From contig CAXAMN010000001.1 in assembly GCA_963970005.1 (NCBI GenBank), forward strand, positions 2,210,829 to 2,274,828: 64,000 nucleotides of DNA, in the 5' to 3' direction. Numbering within the stretch: the stretch's first letter is position 1; each line of letters begins with the position of its first letter. Source of the DNA: Durusdinium trenchii (taxonomy: Eukaryota; Sar; Dinophyceae; Suessiales; Symbiodiniaceae). The notes beneath the pieces were generated by a model. It did no database searches. It had not been told where the DNA came from and saw nothing but the letters and a program-made list of their open reading frames with translations. Positions 11,795 through 22,988 of this stretch are shown in pieces. The position numbers and the translations under genes were made by a program.

Positions 11795-11908
11795 GCCACT
11801 GTGCTGCCCAACAAGAAGGGAGTCGAAGCACTGGTGCCGTGGCAGCTGGGGGCCCCAGTGGAGTTCCACCTTTCAGAGATGTGGATGTCACTTCTGGACC
11901 CTTACTAA
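11795..11908 (+). CDS. terminal exon, stop TAA
   Basis: After TCTTTGTCATTCAG the frame reads TVLPNKKGVEALVPWQLGAP, then VEFHLSEMWMSLLDPY and TAA. It is in phase 0, consistent with 11701. Composition and codon choice are strongly protein-like. It closes the plus-strand exon run that began near 7 or 10 kb. No family recognised. Confidence 0.75.
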   Translation, partial: ATVLPNKKGVEALVPWQLGAPVEFHLSEMWMSLLDPY

Positions 11909-12088
11909 ATGAACACCAAGAATAAATCGTGGGGTGTTCACTTATAGATGTGGACCCTAAGCGAACACAATGCACATAGTTGTTTTTACGTTGGCTTTGA
12001 CGGGCTGCATTTGAAGGAGAACTGAAGGGTCAACTACTAATGTTCATCGAGCGCTGCCAGGTCATGTCACGGATCGACTGAAAGGGGT

Positions 12089-12568
12089 TTGGAATGGAAA
12101 GCATGTTTGATCAGATCCCACAACATCCCAATTGGATGTGTATTGTATTGTATTACACAAGAAAACCTGGACCACTTGGTTTCAGAACCAGGGGGTCAAA
12201 TTGCCGGTCTCCTTCTAATGCCATTTTGCGCCCGGGTTCAGATCCCATTTTTGCGCCCGATCTTTCCCTTGCGAAGAGCTGAGAGACAGCGTTGGGTGAA
12301 GCGAAGTGGCTTCTCTAAAGCCGAAAGAAACTGCCCTGAAACAGCGAAGGTTCCTTTTGTGGAGCATCATCATGCTGAAAAGTGCGCAGGTCATCCAAAG
12401 TTGGAGTTTAAAGCAATCGGGCGTTGCCTGCCAAGCGTGGCCATTCGCGGCTTTAAAAAAAATGTCTTTTTTGTGCACTGGTCCGACCTGTGTGAACACG
12501 GTAATCGTACCGTGTCATTGCAATTGTTGTACCAATGGTTCCGTTGTCAACACTCCTTCCCCGGCTGA
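12089..12568 (+). CDS. 159-codon frame of uncertain status
   Basis: Open from ATG to TGA without interruption. The distal half (EFKAIGRCLPSVAIRGFKKN, VFFVHWSDLCEHGNRTVSLQ) looks protein-like, the proximal part less so. Codon bias is mixed. It could be one long exon, a decayed retrocopy or chance. Confidence 0.35.
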   Translation: MEWKACLIRSHNIPIGCVLYCITQENLDHLVSEPGGQIAGLLLMPFCARVQIPFLRPIFPLRRAERQRWVKRSGFSKAERNCPETAKVPFVEHHHAEKCAGHPKLEFKAIGRCLPSVAIRGFKKNVFFVHWSDLCEHGNRTVSLQLLYQWFRCQHSFPG

Positions 12569-13266
12569 GTCAAAACTGTTTCCGTTTTTGACCTCACATT
12601 CACATGGTCGAGTGTTGTCACCTCCACCAAAGCGACGTCATTCATCACACGACTGCCACACTGGCGAACTGGAACCGTAGAGGATCCACTGTCAACCGTC
12701 GATCACACTCGGTAAGAAGAAAACACATAGATGCACTGCTGAAACACAGTGCCAACTTGTCAGGCCTTCCCTTCAAGACTCTAGACCTGACCAGTACTTC
12801 ATTGACTACAGTTTTGGAATAGAGAAAACCAACATGCTTGAGCGTGCCGAGTGGTTCATTCTAGGACATATGGGCAAACTATGGCTAGCTGATTATTTCA
12901 ATTCATGATTCACCATGAGTACTTTCTCACTAGCACAGTTTTGCATTCCACTTGGGTGCACGGTGATATTACTAGTACTAGTATGTTATGAAACATGCAA
13001 TATTCATTATCCAGCAAAGGTGCAAAATGCTGCAAACGCTTCCGGTGTTCAAGTCATCGTTTACCCATGTACACCCACACTTCGGCACGATACAGGACAT
13101 GACCATCTCGACCATATATGTGCAGATTTCAAAAAGACATACAGGACTTGAACGTGCATAATGCATCATGTTTATACCTTTTGGTCGGTGCGCCAAATTC
13201 ACGCCCAAGCTGGCACACCGCAGACGGGGGGGGGAACACCGCCGCCGCTCCGCGCCGCGGGCATAG

Positions 13267-13350
13267 GATGTTCAGCGTCTCCAGCAACGAGGGTCTCTAC
13301 GACGTGCATTTGGTCATTGACCGCAGCTACAGGCGGCGCAGACCGCCGCG
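13267..13350 (+). CDS. candidate exon
   Basis: Begins after GGGCATAG and reads MFSVSSNEGLYDVHLVIDRS, then YRRRR, ending at CCGCG|GTGACC. Third-position GC is high. An upstream GC-rich stretch in another frame (GTPPPLRAAGIG) competes. Confidence 0.45.
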
Positions 13351-13865
13351 GTGACCGCCGCGGTGCGAAGGTCGCAAGACCTTGGAGAATCACTGTGGGA
13401 TGAAGAATCTCAGGTCTCTGGAGAATCCTGTGGAAAGCAAACGCATCCCACGCTTTGGCTACAACATGCTACAGCACTATTAATAGTATTATATATATAT
13501 ATATCATATTACTGTATGGTTGAGCCAAGCTCAAAGGCTTACTTCTCACTTGTAAGAATCAGCAAGCTTACAAGTCATTACAAGTAAGCGGACAAGGGAA
13601 GTCAGCCAAACCGACAAAGACACCTGACCGTTCGATGCAGTTGATGCTTCAAGAAAAGCAATATTAGAGGGTATAGTAGAGCACAGGAACATCATGGAAC
13701 ATCCAAGAAAGCTCCAAGCCTCCAAGCATGGCGAGTCTTCAACAAACATGCAGTGTTTTGCCCAAATTTCTATGTCAAGGCTTCTTGACCAACCCCGTAT
13801 ACCTTCCCATCCATTGGAGGCATCGCTCACAACCGTCCGACATCCGAGAAACCCCTTTCCAACAG

Positions 13866-14010
13866 GGTATGCGAAGACCGTCGACGCAGGTCGAAGAACC
13901 ATCAGACGCTCACGGTGGGCTCCTCCGAGAGCGAAGTGGAATCCTCCTCGGCCAAGTCGACGAGCGACTTCGTGCCGCGGCGGAGTCGAGGGGTCGCGGC
14001 AGGAAGCAAA
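13866..14010 (+). CDS. candidate exon, Ser-rich segment
   Basis: Acceptor AAACCCCTTTCCAACAG|G. The frame gives VCEDRRRRSKNHQTLTVGSS, then ESEVESSSAKSTSDFVPRRS, with almost every codon G/C-ending. Such Ser/Arg low-complexity stretches are typical of disordered linkers. The 3' boundary is unresolved. Another plus frame (GGLLRERSGILLGQVDERLR) is also open and GC-rich. Confidence 0.55.
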
Positions 14011-14099
14011 GGAGATGGTCGGTTGGGGTCAGAAAAAGTCCGAAGCAGGAAAGCAGGGTCAGGGTGGCTATATTTAACATGGGAGCCATTTGATGTTCA

Positions 14100-15320
14100 G
14101 AACAGGTGCTCTTGAGAGAATATGCTTTTGCAAACAAACGAAGCGAAAACACCGCGGTTGCAGTAAATTCTGCTTAACACACGTCCAAAACCCAGGTTTT
14201 GAGCTAGTTTTGTCAAAGTAGTTTTAGAGCATTGCAGCAAACATGCCAAGGTGTTAGGCTTCTATCAGGCTACGTGGTGGCCGCATTTTGGATGAAACTC
14301 GTGTGTGTTTCTTTTGGTTTAGCACCGGCAATTCAGCCTTGAAGATATCCATTTGCATAGTTCTTTGACGGTCTATTGCAACAGCAGAAAACTGAGCAGA
14401 ATACATTTGGCCCCCTACTCGAGCAGTGGCTCTTTTCTTTCTGGCTTGTTTGTTGACTATTGGTAAGCCCTTGTTCCTCTTGTTTAGCTCTTTCACTGCT
14501 GATACAGTTGATTTACAAAATGTTCAATATCATTTGTTCATTTTACTCTGCCTCCGCCTCTTCCCGCAACACTCTTCCCTACAATCTTTTCCCAGGCTCA
14601 GCAAAAGGCGTTTGTATTGCTTCAGAAGGTTATATGTTGTATATCGTGTGCTGAACTTTTTCTGTACTCTTAAACGTGTTTGAACATTGAGCAATCAGGA
14701 AAGCTGCGTCAATCTTCAAAAGTTGTTTTTTCTTGATCACGTTGTGTTGTTTTTTCTGTCAAAAAGGCCAGTTGCAAGAGGACGATTGACTAGCTTCGGT
14801 CCAGGCAAAATATGTTTTTGTACGTTTGATGTCCTTGTCATAGGTTTTGTTAATCGTGGTTTGGACAAGATGACAGGCCAAATTCACAGAGCAATTAAGT
14901 CTATTACTGATTTTTATTTTGGCTGCGTCTTACTTATGATACATAGATATACTTCAATCAGCAGTTTTCCTACTTTAACCGAACCGTTGCTTTTTCCAAG
15001 CTTGTTTAGGCTAGGAAGAACTTCCTGAGGAGATAGGAAATCAATCGTATTTGACACATACATGGAAGGATAGAAAGAGTCAATGATAAGAAGTAGAATC
15101 TAGCGGAATAATCGAAGAGCCTGTTTGGATCAGGACTCCAATAGAAAGCCTGTTGAGATCAGGACAAACTTGCTGAAGGAAGTGCCTTGAAGAACAGCTT
15201 TGACAGACAGTGAGAACAATTCAATTCAGATAAGCAGGCAATCATTGCCATTGGGATTGCGCAAGATCCAAACGCACGTGTTGCCTAGGTTGCAGAGCAG
15301 CTTTTGAACGTTTGCATGGT
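14100..15320. other. AT-rich, exon-poor
   Basis: A minus frame (14254-14496) and a 113-codon plus frame (14687-15028) are open but AT-biased and lack splice context. I do not call either a gene. Confidence 0.4.
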
Positions 15321-15322
15321 AT

Positions 15323-15733
15323 TTAACACTGTTGTTTGAAGGGTTTGGACGGGATAGGGTGCCGTCTTCCATACACCCTGCTCTCTTGAGTTTTTAGTGC
15401 ATGTCGGCGACAGCATGACTGTAACGCCGGGGAGAGAGGATCCTGAAGAACAACACTGCCCTCAGGGTACCTTCTGGTGACAGTGTGCATCAACCAGTTG
15501 ACTACTCGTACTGGTCGCGTCATTGTTGTTTGTTCTTCACGTGCCACTCTTGTGCCAACAGGTGCCAATTGAGAGGAGACTCTTGGCTGCACAGGCAATT
15601 CCAACGGCGAAGGAAGTCCACTAACTACACTCACCCGAAGCAACATAGCATACCCGCCCCATGTCCTACTCTCAGGAGCCGCTAGACCAACCATGACATA
15701 GCAGATCATGAATTCCCACAAATATGTACACAT
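15323..15733 (-). CDS. 136-codon frame, strand uncertain
   Basis: The minus frame reads RTWGGYAMLLRVSVVSGLPS, then REEQTTMTRPVRVVNWLMHT. The plus strand also gives a protein-like reading (INQLTTRTGRVIVVCSSRAT) broken by one TGA. Both could be relics of a mobile-element polyprotein. Codons are not G/C-biased, unlike the exons around it. Confidence 0.3.
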   Translation of the reverse strand: MCTYLWEFMICYVMVGLAAPESRTWGGYAMLLRVSVVSGLPSPLELPVQPRVSSQLAPVGTRVAREEQTTMTRPVRVVNWLMHTVTRRYPEGSVVLQDPLSPALQSCCRRHALKTQESRVYGRRHPIPSKPFKQQC

Positions 15734-16160
15734 GCTTAATAAACTACCTTCTCAGAAGCAATGTACGGACCCAGCCCCTTCGCTTACATCAAAGATCATC
15801 AAGGTGTTTGCCTGATCACCCTCCTTCGAGGCCCTCTTCCACTTTCAAAAGGGCAAAACCATGGTTATTCCAAGAGAGGTTCAGTAATCTTATAGGACCC
15901 TACTGGGGTACCTGTGAGATAGCCCTAAAACGGGTTCTGAAAAACCTTTGTTGCTTGGTCCAGTCCAAACTTCGACGACCGCAGTCGACCAGTCCTTCGC
16001 CTCCCACGGATTTAGACGTACCGAAAAGGACCGGCAAAACGGTTCTGGTACCGATGTGGTCTAAACCGTACCGAACATATCGGTTCTGAACTCTATAGTT
16101 ATTGGCATAACCTCCCATGAGTTCCATCCGGCTGAGTCAGAACACGTTCGCACCCCTTAC

Positions 16161-16469
16161 CGTTCGACGGACGTCCCCGGCATCGGCGGTGAAGGGGTCG
16201 AAACAAAGACGCCATCTGACCCAGGTGGTTGTCCCGTTCCTTGAATCAGCTGGGGGACGTTGAAGAGGGAGAAAAGCAGCCGGTTTTCGGGGCCCAAAAA
16301 AATCCACTCCTTTCGTGGGGGTCTTTGAGTTGTAAAATATGTCAATCTGCATGGTTGCATGCTTGCTGCTAAACCGGCATCGTGGGGGACAGAAGGGGAA
16401 GGGTTCACAGACGATATGCCGATATGCTCGGTACAAGAAAGAAAGGTGTATCCGCCCAGGCGGAAAGAC
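16161..16469 (-). CDS. strong 103-codon minus-strand exon
   Basis: Read on the minus strand, it begins after CTTTTGCTTGTTCCTGAGCT GGAAG and ends at ACG|GTAAGG: exactly 103 codons, phase 0 at both ends. Peptide parts are VFPPGRIHLSFLYRAYRHIV, CEPFPFCPPRCRFSSK and GTTTWVRWRLCFDPFTADAG. It is one of the best single exons here. Cys/Pro-rich, with no known motif recognised. With 3803-3910 it shows that minus-strand genes exist in this region. Confidence 0.75.
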
Positions 16470-17019
16470 CTTCCAGCTCAGGAACAAGCAAAAGTTTGAC
16501 GCGCTTTGAGCACCACGAGTTTGAGACTGGCTAGTTCTGACCGAACCTACCACGAAGACCAAGAAAAAACACAAAAGGGAAGGTAGATCAGATCTCGATA
16601 GAATCTCTCATGGAATCGCATGAATCAATATTCAGATCATTTCAGATCTATTCAGTGATGGAACAACTTCCAGCCACGACGTACCACTTAGCAGGGTTTT
16701 GCTTTTGTCGGACCATGTCGTACCTGAGCTGACTGTTCCTCTCAAACACCATGTAAAACATGGTAAAACTATTTCATTTTGTTAGCATAATTGGAGTTCC
16801 AGACCAACGTTGCAATCCCAAGCATGGTCAAGCTCCTCCCAAGAAACAGTAAATTTTGAGGGAGGCCCCTGTCTTTGGCCTGTTTGTCATACTCGGTCAC
16901 AAACAATCACGGTACAAACGTTGGAGTGCCAACAGTGGCCGATACCGATCGTGATCGTGGGACCCCCTGGGCCACAAATAGGTCCAGTTGTCCAGTAGAA
17001 TGTTTTGGTTTGAAGCCTT

Positions 17020-17108
17020 GTAGATCATTTCCGTTGGTCCTGGAAAACAGGGTGCTCCTACATATGGCCGAACGGGATGCCCGAAAAAACGAGGTGCTGG
17101 TCAAATGA
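17020..17108 (+). CDS. candidate exon
   Basis: The frame FPLVLENRVLLHMAERDARK NEVLVK ends at TGA (17106-17108), or more likely at AACGAG|GTGCTG. AAAACAG at 17050 could be the acceptor. Charged helix-like composition. Confidence 0.45.
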
Positions 17109-17509
17109 AGATCAAGTACTGGAGACTCAGTTCGGTCATTCCGTCAATCCCTTTGAAGCAGCTCCAGGGGTCACCCAGCGCCCAGGCAGTTACGGAAGGT
17201 CAGGTCAATCTGTGGAGATCATCTTGGTCTTCGTGTTTGGAGATCTGCTGAGATGTGTTCCATTCCGATCTTAGAGGGCCAAGATATGATGTGCTGCACA
17301 GTATGTGCCATGCTGTTTCCTCCTGAAAACCAGGCTTCGCTTCTTTAAGAACGGTCCCCAAGTCCGGTCATAAGGCCGGTTGGAACGGTCCGACTGATGG
17401 ATGGATGGTGATTGTGTCAACACATGCCGGACTTTCGTTGTTTTTGTGGCTCATATATGTTCACGCTTTGTTTTGTCGACTTGACGTTGTTGGATCAGAA
17501 TGGTCACAG

Positions 17510-17563
17510 AAGATCATGCTTCCAAGCGTGGCTGTGGCAAGCGTTGCTTTGAGCTTGGAATCG
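17510..17563 (+). CDS. candidate 18-codon exon
   Basis: Between ATGGTCACAG and TCG|GTGAGG, the frame KIMLPSVAVASVALSLES is phase 0 at both ends. The donor is near-consensus. Short, so chance cannot be excluded. Confidence 0.4.
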
Positions 17564-17930
17564 GTGAGGAAAAGACCAGCCCTGTGAACAGTTAAAGAGC
17601 TCTTGAGTCAAACTGATGAAACATTTGGTCAACTTGACCTCACAGTAGATGGCACAAACATAGCCGTAGGTCATAGGTACAAGCTCTGACAGAATGAGGT
17701 ATGGAGACAGTTTCTAGAGGTCAGATGAGGTAAGACTTCTTGGTTTTGGGGCACAAAAGGCCAAAGTGAATAAACCTGCTGCTGCAGTTTGAAATCATGA
17801 TCAAAACTATGTGGTGCTAGCGCCGTCAGGGTAACTACGTTTTACATCCTTTTACCATTCCAATACCATGAAATTGATCAATATTTCTGGCAACACAAAA
17901 AAGACAGATGGGGTCTACTCCGAGATGAAC

Positions 17931-18070
17931 AGCAGATCGCTGCGAACAACAGAGCGCTCACCGTGAGCACTCCGATGGGGCGCCTACTCCGGTCGTGCTC
18001 CGATCCGTGGTCGGACTCGTCGGAGCAGTGCCGCCATGCGACGCGAAGCCATGCAGAGAAGGGTCTCAGA
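17931..18070 (+). CDS. candidate exon (part of a longer open frame)
   Basis: After GAGATGAACAG the frame reads QIAANNRALTVSTPMGRLLR, then SCSDPWSDSSEQCRHATRSH, with strong third-position GC. The same frame stays open to 18472 but becomes AT-biased, which I read as intron. A GTGAGC donor inside the segment could end it earlier. Confidence 0.5.
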
Positions 18071-18496
18071 CTGGTCGGGTCTGAAGGTTCGGCTGGAGCA
18101 GTGCTCCTGCTATTTGGAGCAGTGTCATGGAGAACGCAGATGATGCAACAGATGTATGCATGTTTTCTGGTCCAAGAGTTGAGGGTACAAGATCATAGAC
18201 ATGACTGGTTCTTAGAGAAACATATCATGCTTAAGATGTGTTTTGCCACCACGTCTTGGGATTTGTGCCATTTTGTGCCGTGGGAGTTCCTTGGAGATTC
18301 CTCTAATTTAAACAAAGAACAACGACGGTCCATGTTCCCGTCGATATCCATCGGCCCGTCGAAATCCATAGTAGCGTCCTTGCTACTATATAATTTGTTT
18401 CCCCCTGAAATCGAGCGGGTACGACTGGACCCTCCTGGCACCTACATAACAATGTCTCCAATCACCTTCTGACAATACTTGGATCCCTAGGGCTAG

Positions 18497-18602
18497 GAAT
18501 CCGATTCCGAAACCGTCGGAGCGACCGAGACGGAAGGCCACCCCCAGCCTGTCGTGTGGCATGTCCCTTGGATGGTTTACGATGTGTCCAACCAGGGCTC
18601 AG
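18497..18602 (+). CDS. internal exon with a GC donor
   Basis: After CCCTAGGGCTAG the frame reads ESDSETVGATETEGHPQPVV, then WHVPWMVYDVSNQGS. It ends at TCAG|GCAAGA, a typical GC-type donor as tolerated in dinoflagellates. If that donor is not used, the frame stops at TAG near 18663. In-frame stops immediately upstream mean translation must enter through the acceptor. Confidence 0.7.
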
Positions 18603-18770
18603 GCAAGAGTATGCAAGAGTATGCAAGAGTTCTAATTGTAGGTTCAGGAGCAGACACACCATAGTTCTACGAAGTGATCTTCTTGCCAAGTGTGGATTCA
18701 ACTTCCAAGATGGGAGCATTTTTCACGACAAAACGATCCTTTTTTTGGCTAGCCTAGTGCTCCTTGGCAG

Positions 18771-18878
18771 GAGCACTGCTTGAGGCGTCCTGGCCACTGG
18801 ACAGCTAAGAGCTCCCAAGTGTCGGATAGCGACTTTTGGTGCTGTCAACTGTCTCATGTGCCAACGAGTTCCGAATAG
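18771..18878 (+). CDS. possible terminal exon
   Basis: AGTGCTCCTTGGCAG|GAG opens a 35-codon frame (EHCLRRPGHWTAKSSQVSDS, DFWCCQLSHVPTSSE) ending in TAG. Its phase 0 start does not match the phase 1 end at 18602, so an exon is missing or one call is wrong. Confidence 0.4.
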   Translation, partial: EHCLRRPGHWTAKSSQVSDSDFWCCQLSHVPTSSE

Positions 18879-18899
18879 AATCGAACAGACATCTTGGAT

Positions 18900-20690
18900 T
18901 AGAACCAGATCAAGAGGCATTTTGTCACAGAGCTATTTATTCAACAAGGTATAGCAATATATGGTTGCGAACCTTTGAACATGTTTTGCGGTTTCTCTCC
19001 GTTCTGAGATTTTAAAGAACAACATGTGTGAATTGGCTTGACATTGCTAGGCCACTCTTGAGAATCACAGCGGTTTTGGCTGTCACTTTTTAAAAAATCC
19101 AGTATGTATGTGATGAAACCAAACCCTGAAACCCTCGAACAACGGCAACCTTTTGTGTGATACTCGTGAGAGCGGTGCAGAGCCTCTTTCAGTACTTGAG
19201 CCTCTTTCAACACCATCTCCGCAGAAGGAAGAAATGGATAGTGAAGGGAGTGGAGGGCTGTCCGGCTGTACTTATAGATTATCTAGGATAATCTATAAAT
19301 AGTATTTGTGCTCTATAGCTAGACGTGGCAAGCCCTCCCCAGTTCCCGACACTCAGAAGGCAGTCAGAAGGTATTTTTAGATTTCTTGGACCAGGTGTGT
19401 GATCTCTCAGAATCTCTCAACATCTCTCAACAAAGGCCACGCGCTCCCTGATCAGCTCATCAGCTACCATAGCGTATGTCTTCATGTATTTTCAGCACTT
19501 CAAGTCATGAGAAAGTGGATGGAAACGGTGGACCTCTTCTGTTGCTTTTGCGGAACCAGGCACTTTTTCAATTGACGTTTTAGGCATTGCTTTTGCGAGA
19601 AAGAGGCATGCTGCGCGTTGCGATCAGCAGCAGGATTTATGTTGGAAGTGCAAGAAGTATTCGCTTGGCAGGATTGGTGGGATGCATGTACTTTAGGGTC
19701 GTACTCATACTCCCACCCAGGGGCCCTTTTTCACCTCCACGATCGACGCAAGCAATGAATCCATTGCAGTTGTTGCTCCCCAACATCGTCAAGAGCCATC
19801 GGACATTGAATAGTCGAAACAACGAACAAAGCAGGCCCAGCTGGTTCTCCTGTCCTTTGTTGGGGCACGGCAGGATGCTTTCGACAAGGCAGCAAAAGGA
19901 CATCACTTGGCGGCTCGGCGGTGCAATGAAGCGATACCACCCAAACAGCACCCACATGTCTAAGATTTCAGTATACGATGTATCGAAACCATTGCTTATT
20001 TGGGGGAGTCATCGGAAGTCATCAAGTAACTGTTCAATCTGTTCTGGGTTGCTTTTTTGCGCATTTTACTGTAACTTGAGATCATTGGGATGACATGTTT
20101 TCTGGGAATTTTTGTCCAAGCCTGCTATGAGAGTGGAGAGACTATAAGACTTTCTCAAGCACAAATGCTGTATGCCGGCAGTTGATACCTTACCATAAAG
20201 GGCGTTGAAGAGATAAGAGCTTGAAGAGGGGTGTGTGTTCCCAGCCAATGGGTTTCATTCCTTTTACCAAGAAGTTACTGTAATGGACATGTTCCACTCA
20301 TTTCCCCAAACAAGAGCCTCTTCCGAAAGTATGGATTACACAACTTCCAGCGACCTGGCTACTGTTTGACCAAGGTGCCCATTTGGCGGCTCCACTTAGG
20401 TGTTGGATCTACTTGCGTCTTCCCATGAATCACAGATCTGAAAAAACAGACTCCAAGCGCCTCAAGAAGTGCAAGAAGAGCGTTGCAAATCCTGATAGCA
20501 GCGCCAACAACAGCAGGGTTTGATGTTGAAGTTTCAAAATTGACACAAAACACCCATTGTACTGTATATTATATATATATATATTACAAAATCACTATAA
20601 AATCTGCTCAACTGCTCAACTGCCTCTCAGACCTTGTGTGAAGAGGCCTAAAGCAGAAACAATGTGCTGGCCGTAGGCCATGTGACATGC
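18900..20690. other. exon-poor DNA with weak coding relics
   Basis: An ATG frame at 19639-19758 (MLEVQEVFAWQDWWDACTLG, 39 codons) and a minus frame at 18941-19216 (KEAQVLKEALHRSHEYHTKG) look protein-like but lack splice sites or codon bias. A TA run lies at 20568-20583. Confidence 0.4.
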
Positions 20691-20699
20691 CATCTCAAC

Positions 20700-20872
20700 G
20701 AACGTCAACCGTTCCCATGTTCAAGCCAAAGGTCTTCTCAGTCTTCCTTTTGCCCAGCACGGGCGCCGTGGGGGACATCATAGCCAACGGCTTTCGACCC
20801 AGGCCAACACAGAGCTGGAGGCCGGTCCTTGTCTTCATGGAGAGCACCCCTTTTGATTCAGAGAAAACATGG
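20700..20872 (+). CDS. candidate exon
   Basis: The frame FKPKVFSVFLLPSTGAVGDI, then FRPRPTQSWRPVLVFMESTP, is G/C-ending in most codons and hydrophobic-strand-like. Boundaries are not clear: no strong acceptor, and the 3' end lies near TTTGATTCAGAG. Family unknown. Confidence 0.55.
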
Positions 20873-21209
20873 AGTCAACAGTTGATGAGGATATGGTTTT
20901 GCCTCAAGATGGTGACACATTTCAAGGTCTAGTAGGAATGGATTTGTTATGACTTGTTGTTGATATCCCTTTGCTTTGGCTATTAAATTTGGTCAGTTTC
21001 CTCATTTTGAGACAAGCTTCTTTGTCTAGGGGAGGTTGGAATCTCAGCAAATTGACGGATATGCTTGACGTTTCCTTCACAAACATGTTCTGCAAGACCC
21101 TGTCTTTTTGGTTGCGTGATGCTGGGTGCATACATGGGTCGGGAAAGCTGTGACATTTAAACAAGAAAAGAGCCCACACTCACCACCGGCCGCATTGTGG
21201 TTTCAAATT

Positions 21210-21383
21210 CTGACAGGGTACTCTGTGTACGCCCGCTTCAGTGTGCCTATCATGTTTGGAAAGCAGACAGAGTGGATTGAAGTGCCATGTTTTCTAGATT
21301 TAGAGTTTGCCTACGAGAAAAAGCGGTCTAAGCATAACGGGACAAGAAGGCAGCGTCAGACACTGCACAACATGACAGCATAA
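21210..21383 (+). CDS. possible exon
   Basis: The frame TGYSVYARFSVPIMFGKQTE, then WIEVPCFLDLEFAYEKKRSK, ends at TAA. It reads like a beta-rich domain but has little codon bias. Confidence 0.35.
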   Translation: MTGYSVYARFSVPIMFGKQTEWIEVPCFLDLEFAYEKKRSKHNGTRRQRQTLHNMTA

Positions 21384-21877
21384 TTCTGGCAAAGACAAGG
21401 TACGTAAGAAAGACTCAAGACATCTCAAGACAACTTTAAAACATATCCAGCAACATGGACACTGCATCATGGGGAACTAGTTCTCTCACTGTGTCTTCTT
21501 GCTTTGTTGATATTAGTTAGTGTGATTTTGCGTGTTGCGTGTGTGGTTTTTGATTTGTATGGACCGTATGGAGTTGTTTTTCTTTTCTGTTTGTGTATGT
21601 TGTTTGTTTTGAATGACGTCAGTCAATACACTTCATGTTTGAAGGCTAAGACATATAAGATCAACACGTCCTGCAGCGTGAAGGTCTGAAAGTATATCAG
21701 AAATCAACAAACTAAACATATAAAGCATATACATATATATATATAATATTATATATTATATAATCATATATAACTATATATACATGGGAGTTACTTTGAG
21801 CCCCCGAATGATGTTTGGAATACTTTGTGCCTCAGAAGTCAATATACTGTATATATATATATGTATATTGTATATAA

Positions 21878-22033
21878 ATGGATCACCGGTGCCACCCCGG
21901 TGCCGTCCAGGACTTCTTGCGGCACTTTGGGGTCATGGCAACAAATGAGGCGACCGCTCCACCGGGGCGCCGGGTGGACCTGTGCAGATCACCCATGGGT
22001 CACGGCGAGAAGCGATGTCGACATCAACATTGA
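21878..22033 (+). CDS. 51-codon frame, possible first exon
   Basis: ATG just downstream of a TATATAAATG stretch. The peptide is HPGAVQDFLRHFGVMATNEA, then TAPPGRRVDLCRSPMGHGEK, ending TGA. Third-position GC is high. A minus frame (VAMTPKCRKKSWTAPGWH) with a CACAG acceptor and CCG|GTGATC donor is also plausible, so strand is not certain. Confidence 0.45.
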   Translation: MDHRCHPGAVQDFLRHFGVMATNEATAPPGRRVDLCRSPMGHGEKRCRHQH

Positions 22034-22148
22034 TCCTAACCCAGACACTCCATGTATGGAATATATATGCCTACATTGACCACTGAAACCACCCCGATGT
22101 ATGTAAATATGCCAGTCCCATAGAGTGTTTTACTTGTTCTACGGCGAG

Positions 22149-22210
22149 GCGGCGGTGCCATGTTCCCAGACGTGCCATGTGGTGGATGGTGGAGCTGAGC
22201 CTGTTTGTAG
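22149..22210 (+). CDS. candidate exon, Cys-containing
   Basis: Acceptor TTTTACTTGTTCTACGGCGAG; donor TTGTAG|GTAGAA. The peptide AAVPCSQTCHVVDGGAEPVC ends in phase 2. Three cysteines in 20 residues suggest a secreted or metal-binding segment, but that is inference. Confidence 0.5.
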
Positions 22211-22818
22211 GTAGAATAGATGGTATAAACGGTATAAATATGGTATAATATAATAATGAATACTTGCTAATTCAAGGACACTTGGATAAACACAGGACGT
22301 CCCCTCTCGCCCTATGACATGGATGTTGGAACACAGATAGGCAAGCTTCTCAGTGGTGACCCCTTATGTGGATACACATCGTCGAAGCTATGCCCAGGGA
22401 TGCCTCGACTTGCAAACTTGATAACTCGTGATTACACAACCCTATTGAATGGTTGGAACATCTCATTATGTTCATGAGCTCACACACACAAGTTTTTATT
22501 ATGACCGAGACTTGTGTAGCGTGGGAGGGGCGGGACAAGTCTGGCCATGTTCCTGCACACCAATATACCAAGATGTGAATAAAAGACGAAGGCGCAATGC
22601 CAGATCTTGCAAGCAAGACCATTTAAGTATAACTATGGCTGTTCCCAGAAAAGGGCTGGCCCCAGCACAGGCATGGACAGGTTTGTGCATGGATAGGCTG
22701 CGTTGGCTATCTCTCGCCCCGAAATAGTCGGTCGACCCCTGTGCTTTTGACCTCTCCAAGGGAAGATGTCGACGTCGATGTAGCAAATCCCCTTAAGAGA
22801 CTTCACCAATCCACCCAG

Positions 22819-22932
22819 CTGCTTTTCCACTCCGCATCATGCGCCATGGCACGCTGTGGTGTGGTGCTCCACACGCTCCCCTTACCTTTGCGCAAGGCCT
22901 CGTCCACGCTGGCTGTGGAGAGGATCAATGAG
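22819..22932 (+). CDS. internal exon of a phase-matched pair
   Basis: Acceptor TTCACCAATCCACCCAG; donor GAG|GTACGT (consensus). 38 codons in phase 0: LLFHSASCAMARCGVVLHTL, PLPLRKASSTLAVERINE. The minus strand also offers a GCGCAAAG|GTAAGG donor in the middle, but that reading has no further support. Confidence 0.7.
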
Positions 22933-22988
22933 GTACGTCGACCTGACTGAGCGCGAGAGTTCGACATCGACAGCAGGGCACTCGACAG

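Noticed and set aside
12180..12250. Possible tRNA: GGGTTCAGATCCC resembles a T-arm
   Set aside because: No matching A box, acceptor stem or anticodon arm upstream.
12915..13151. 78-codon frame with a hydrophobic start
   Set aside because: AT-balanced codons and no splice or promoter context; a single hydrophobic run is weak evidence.
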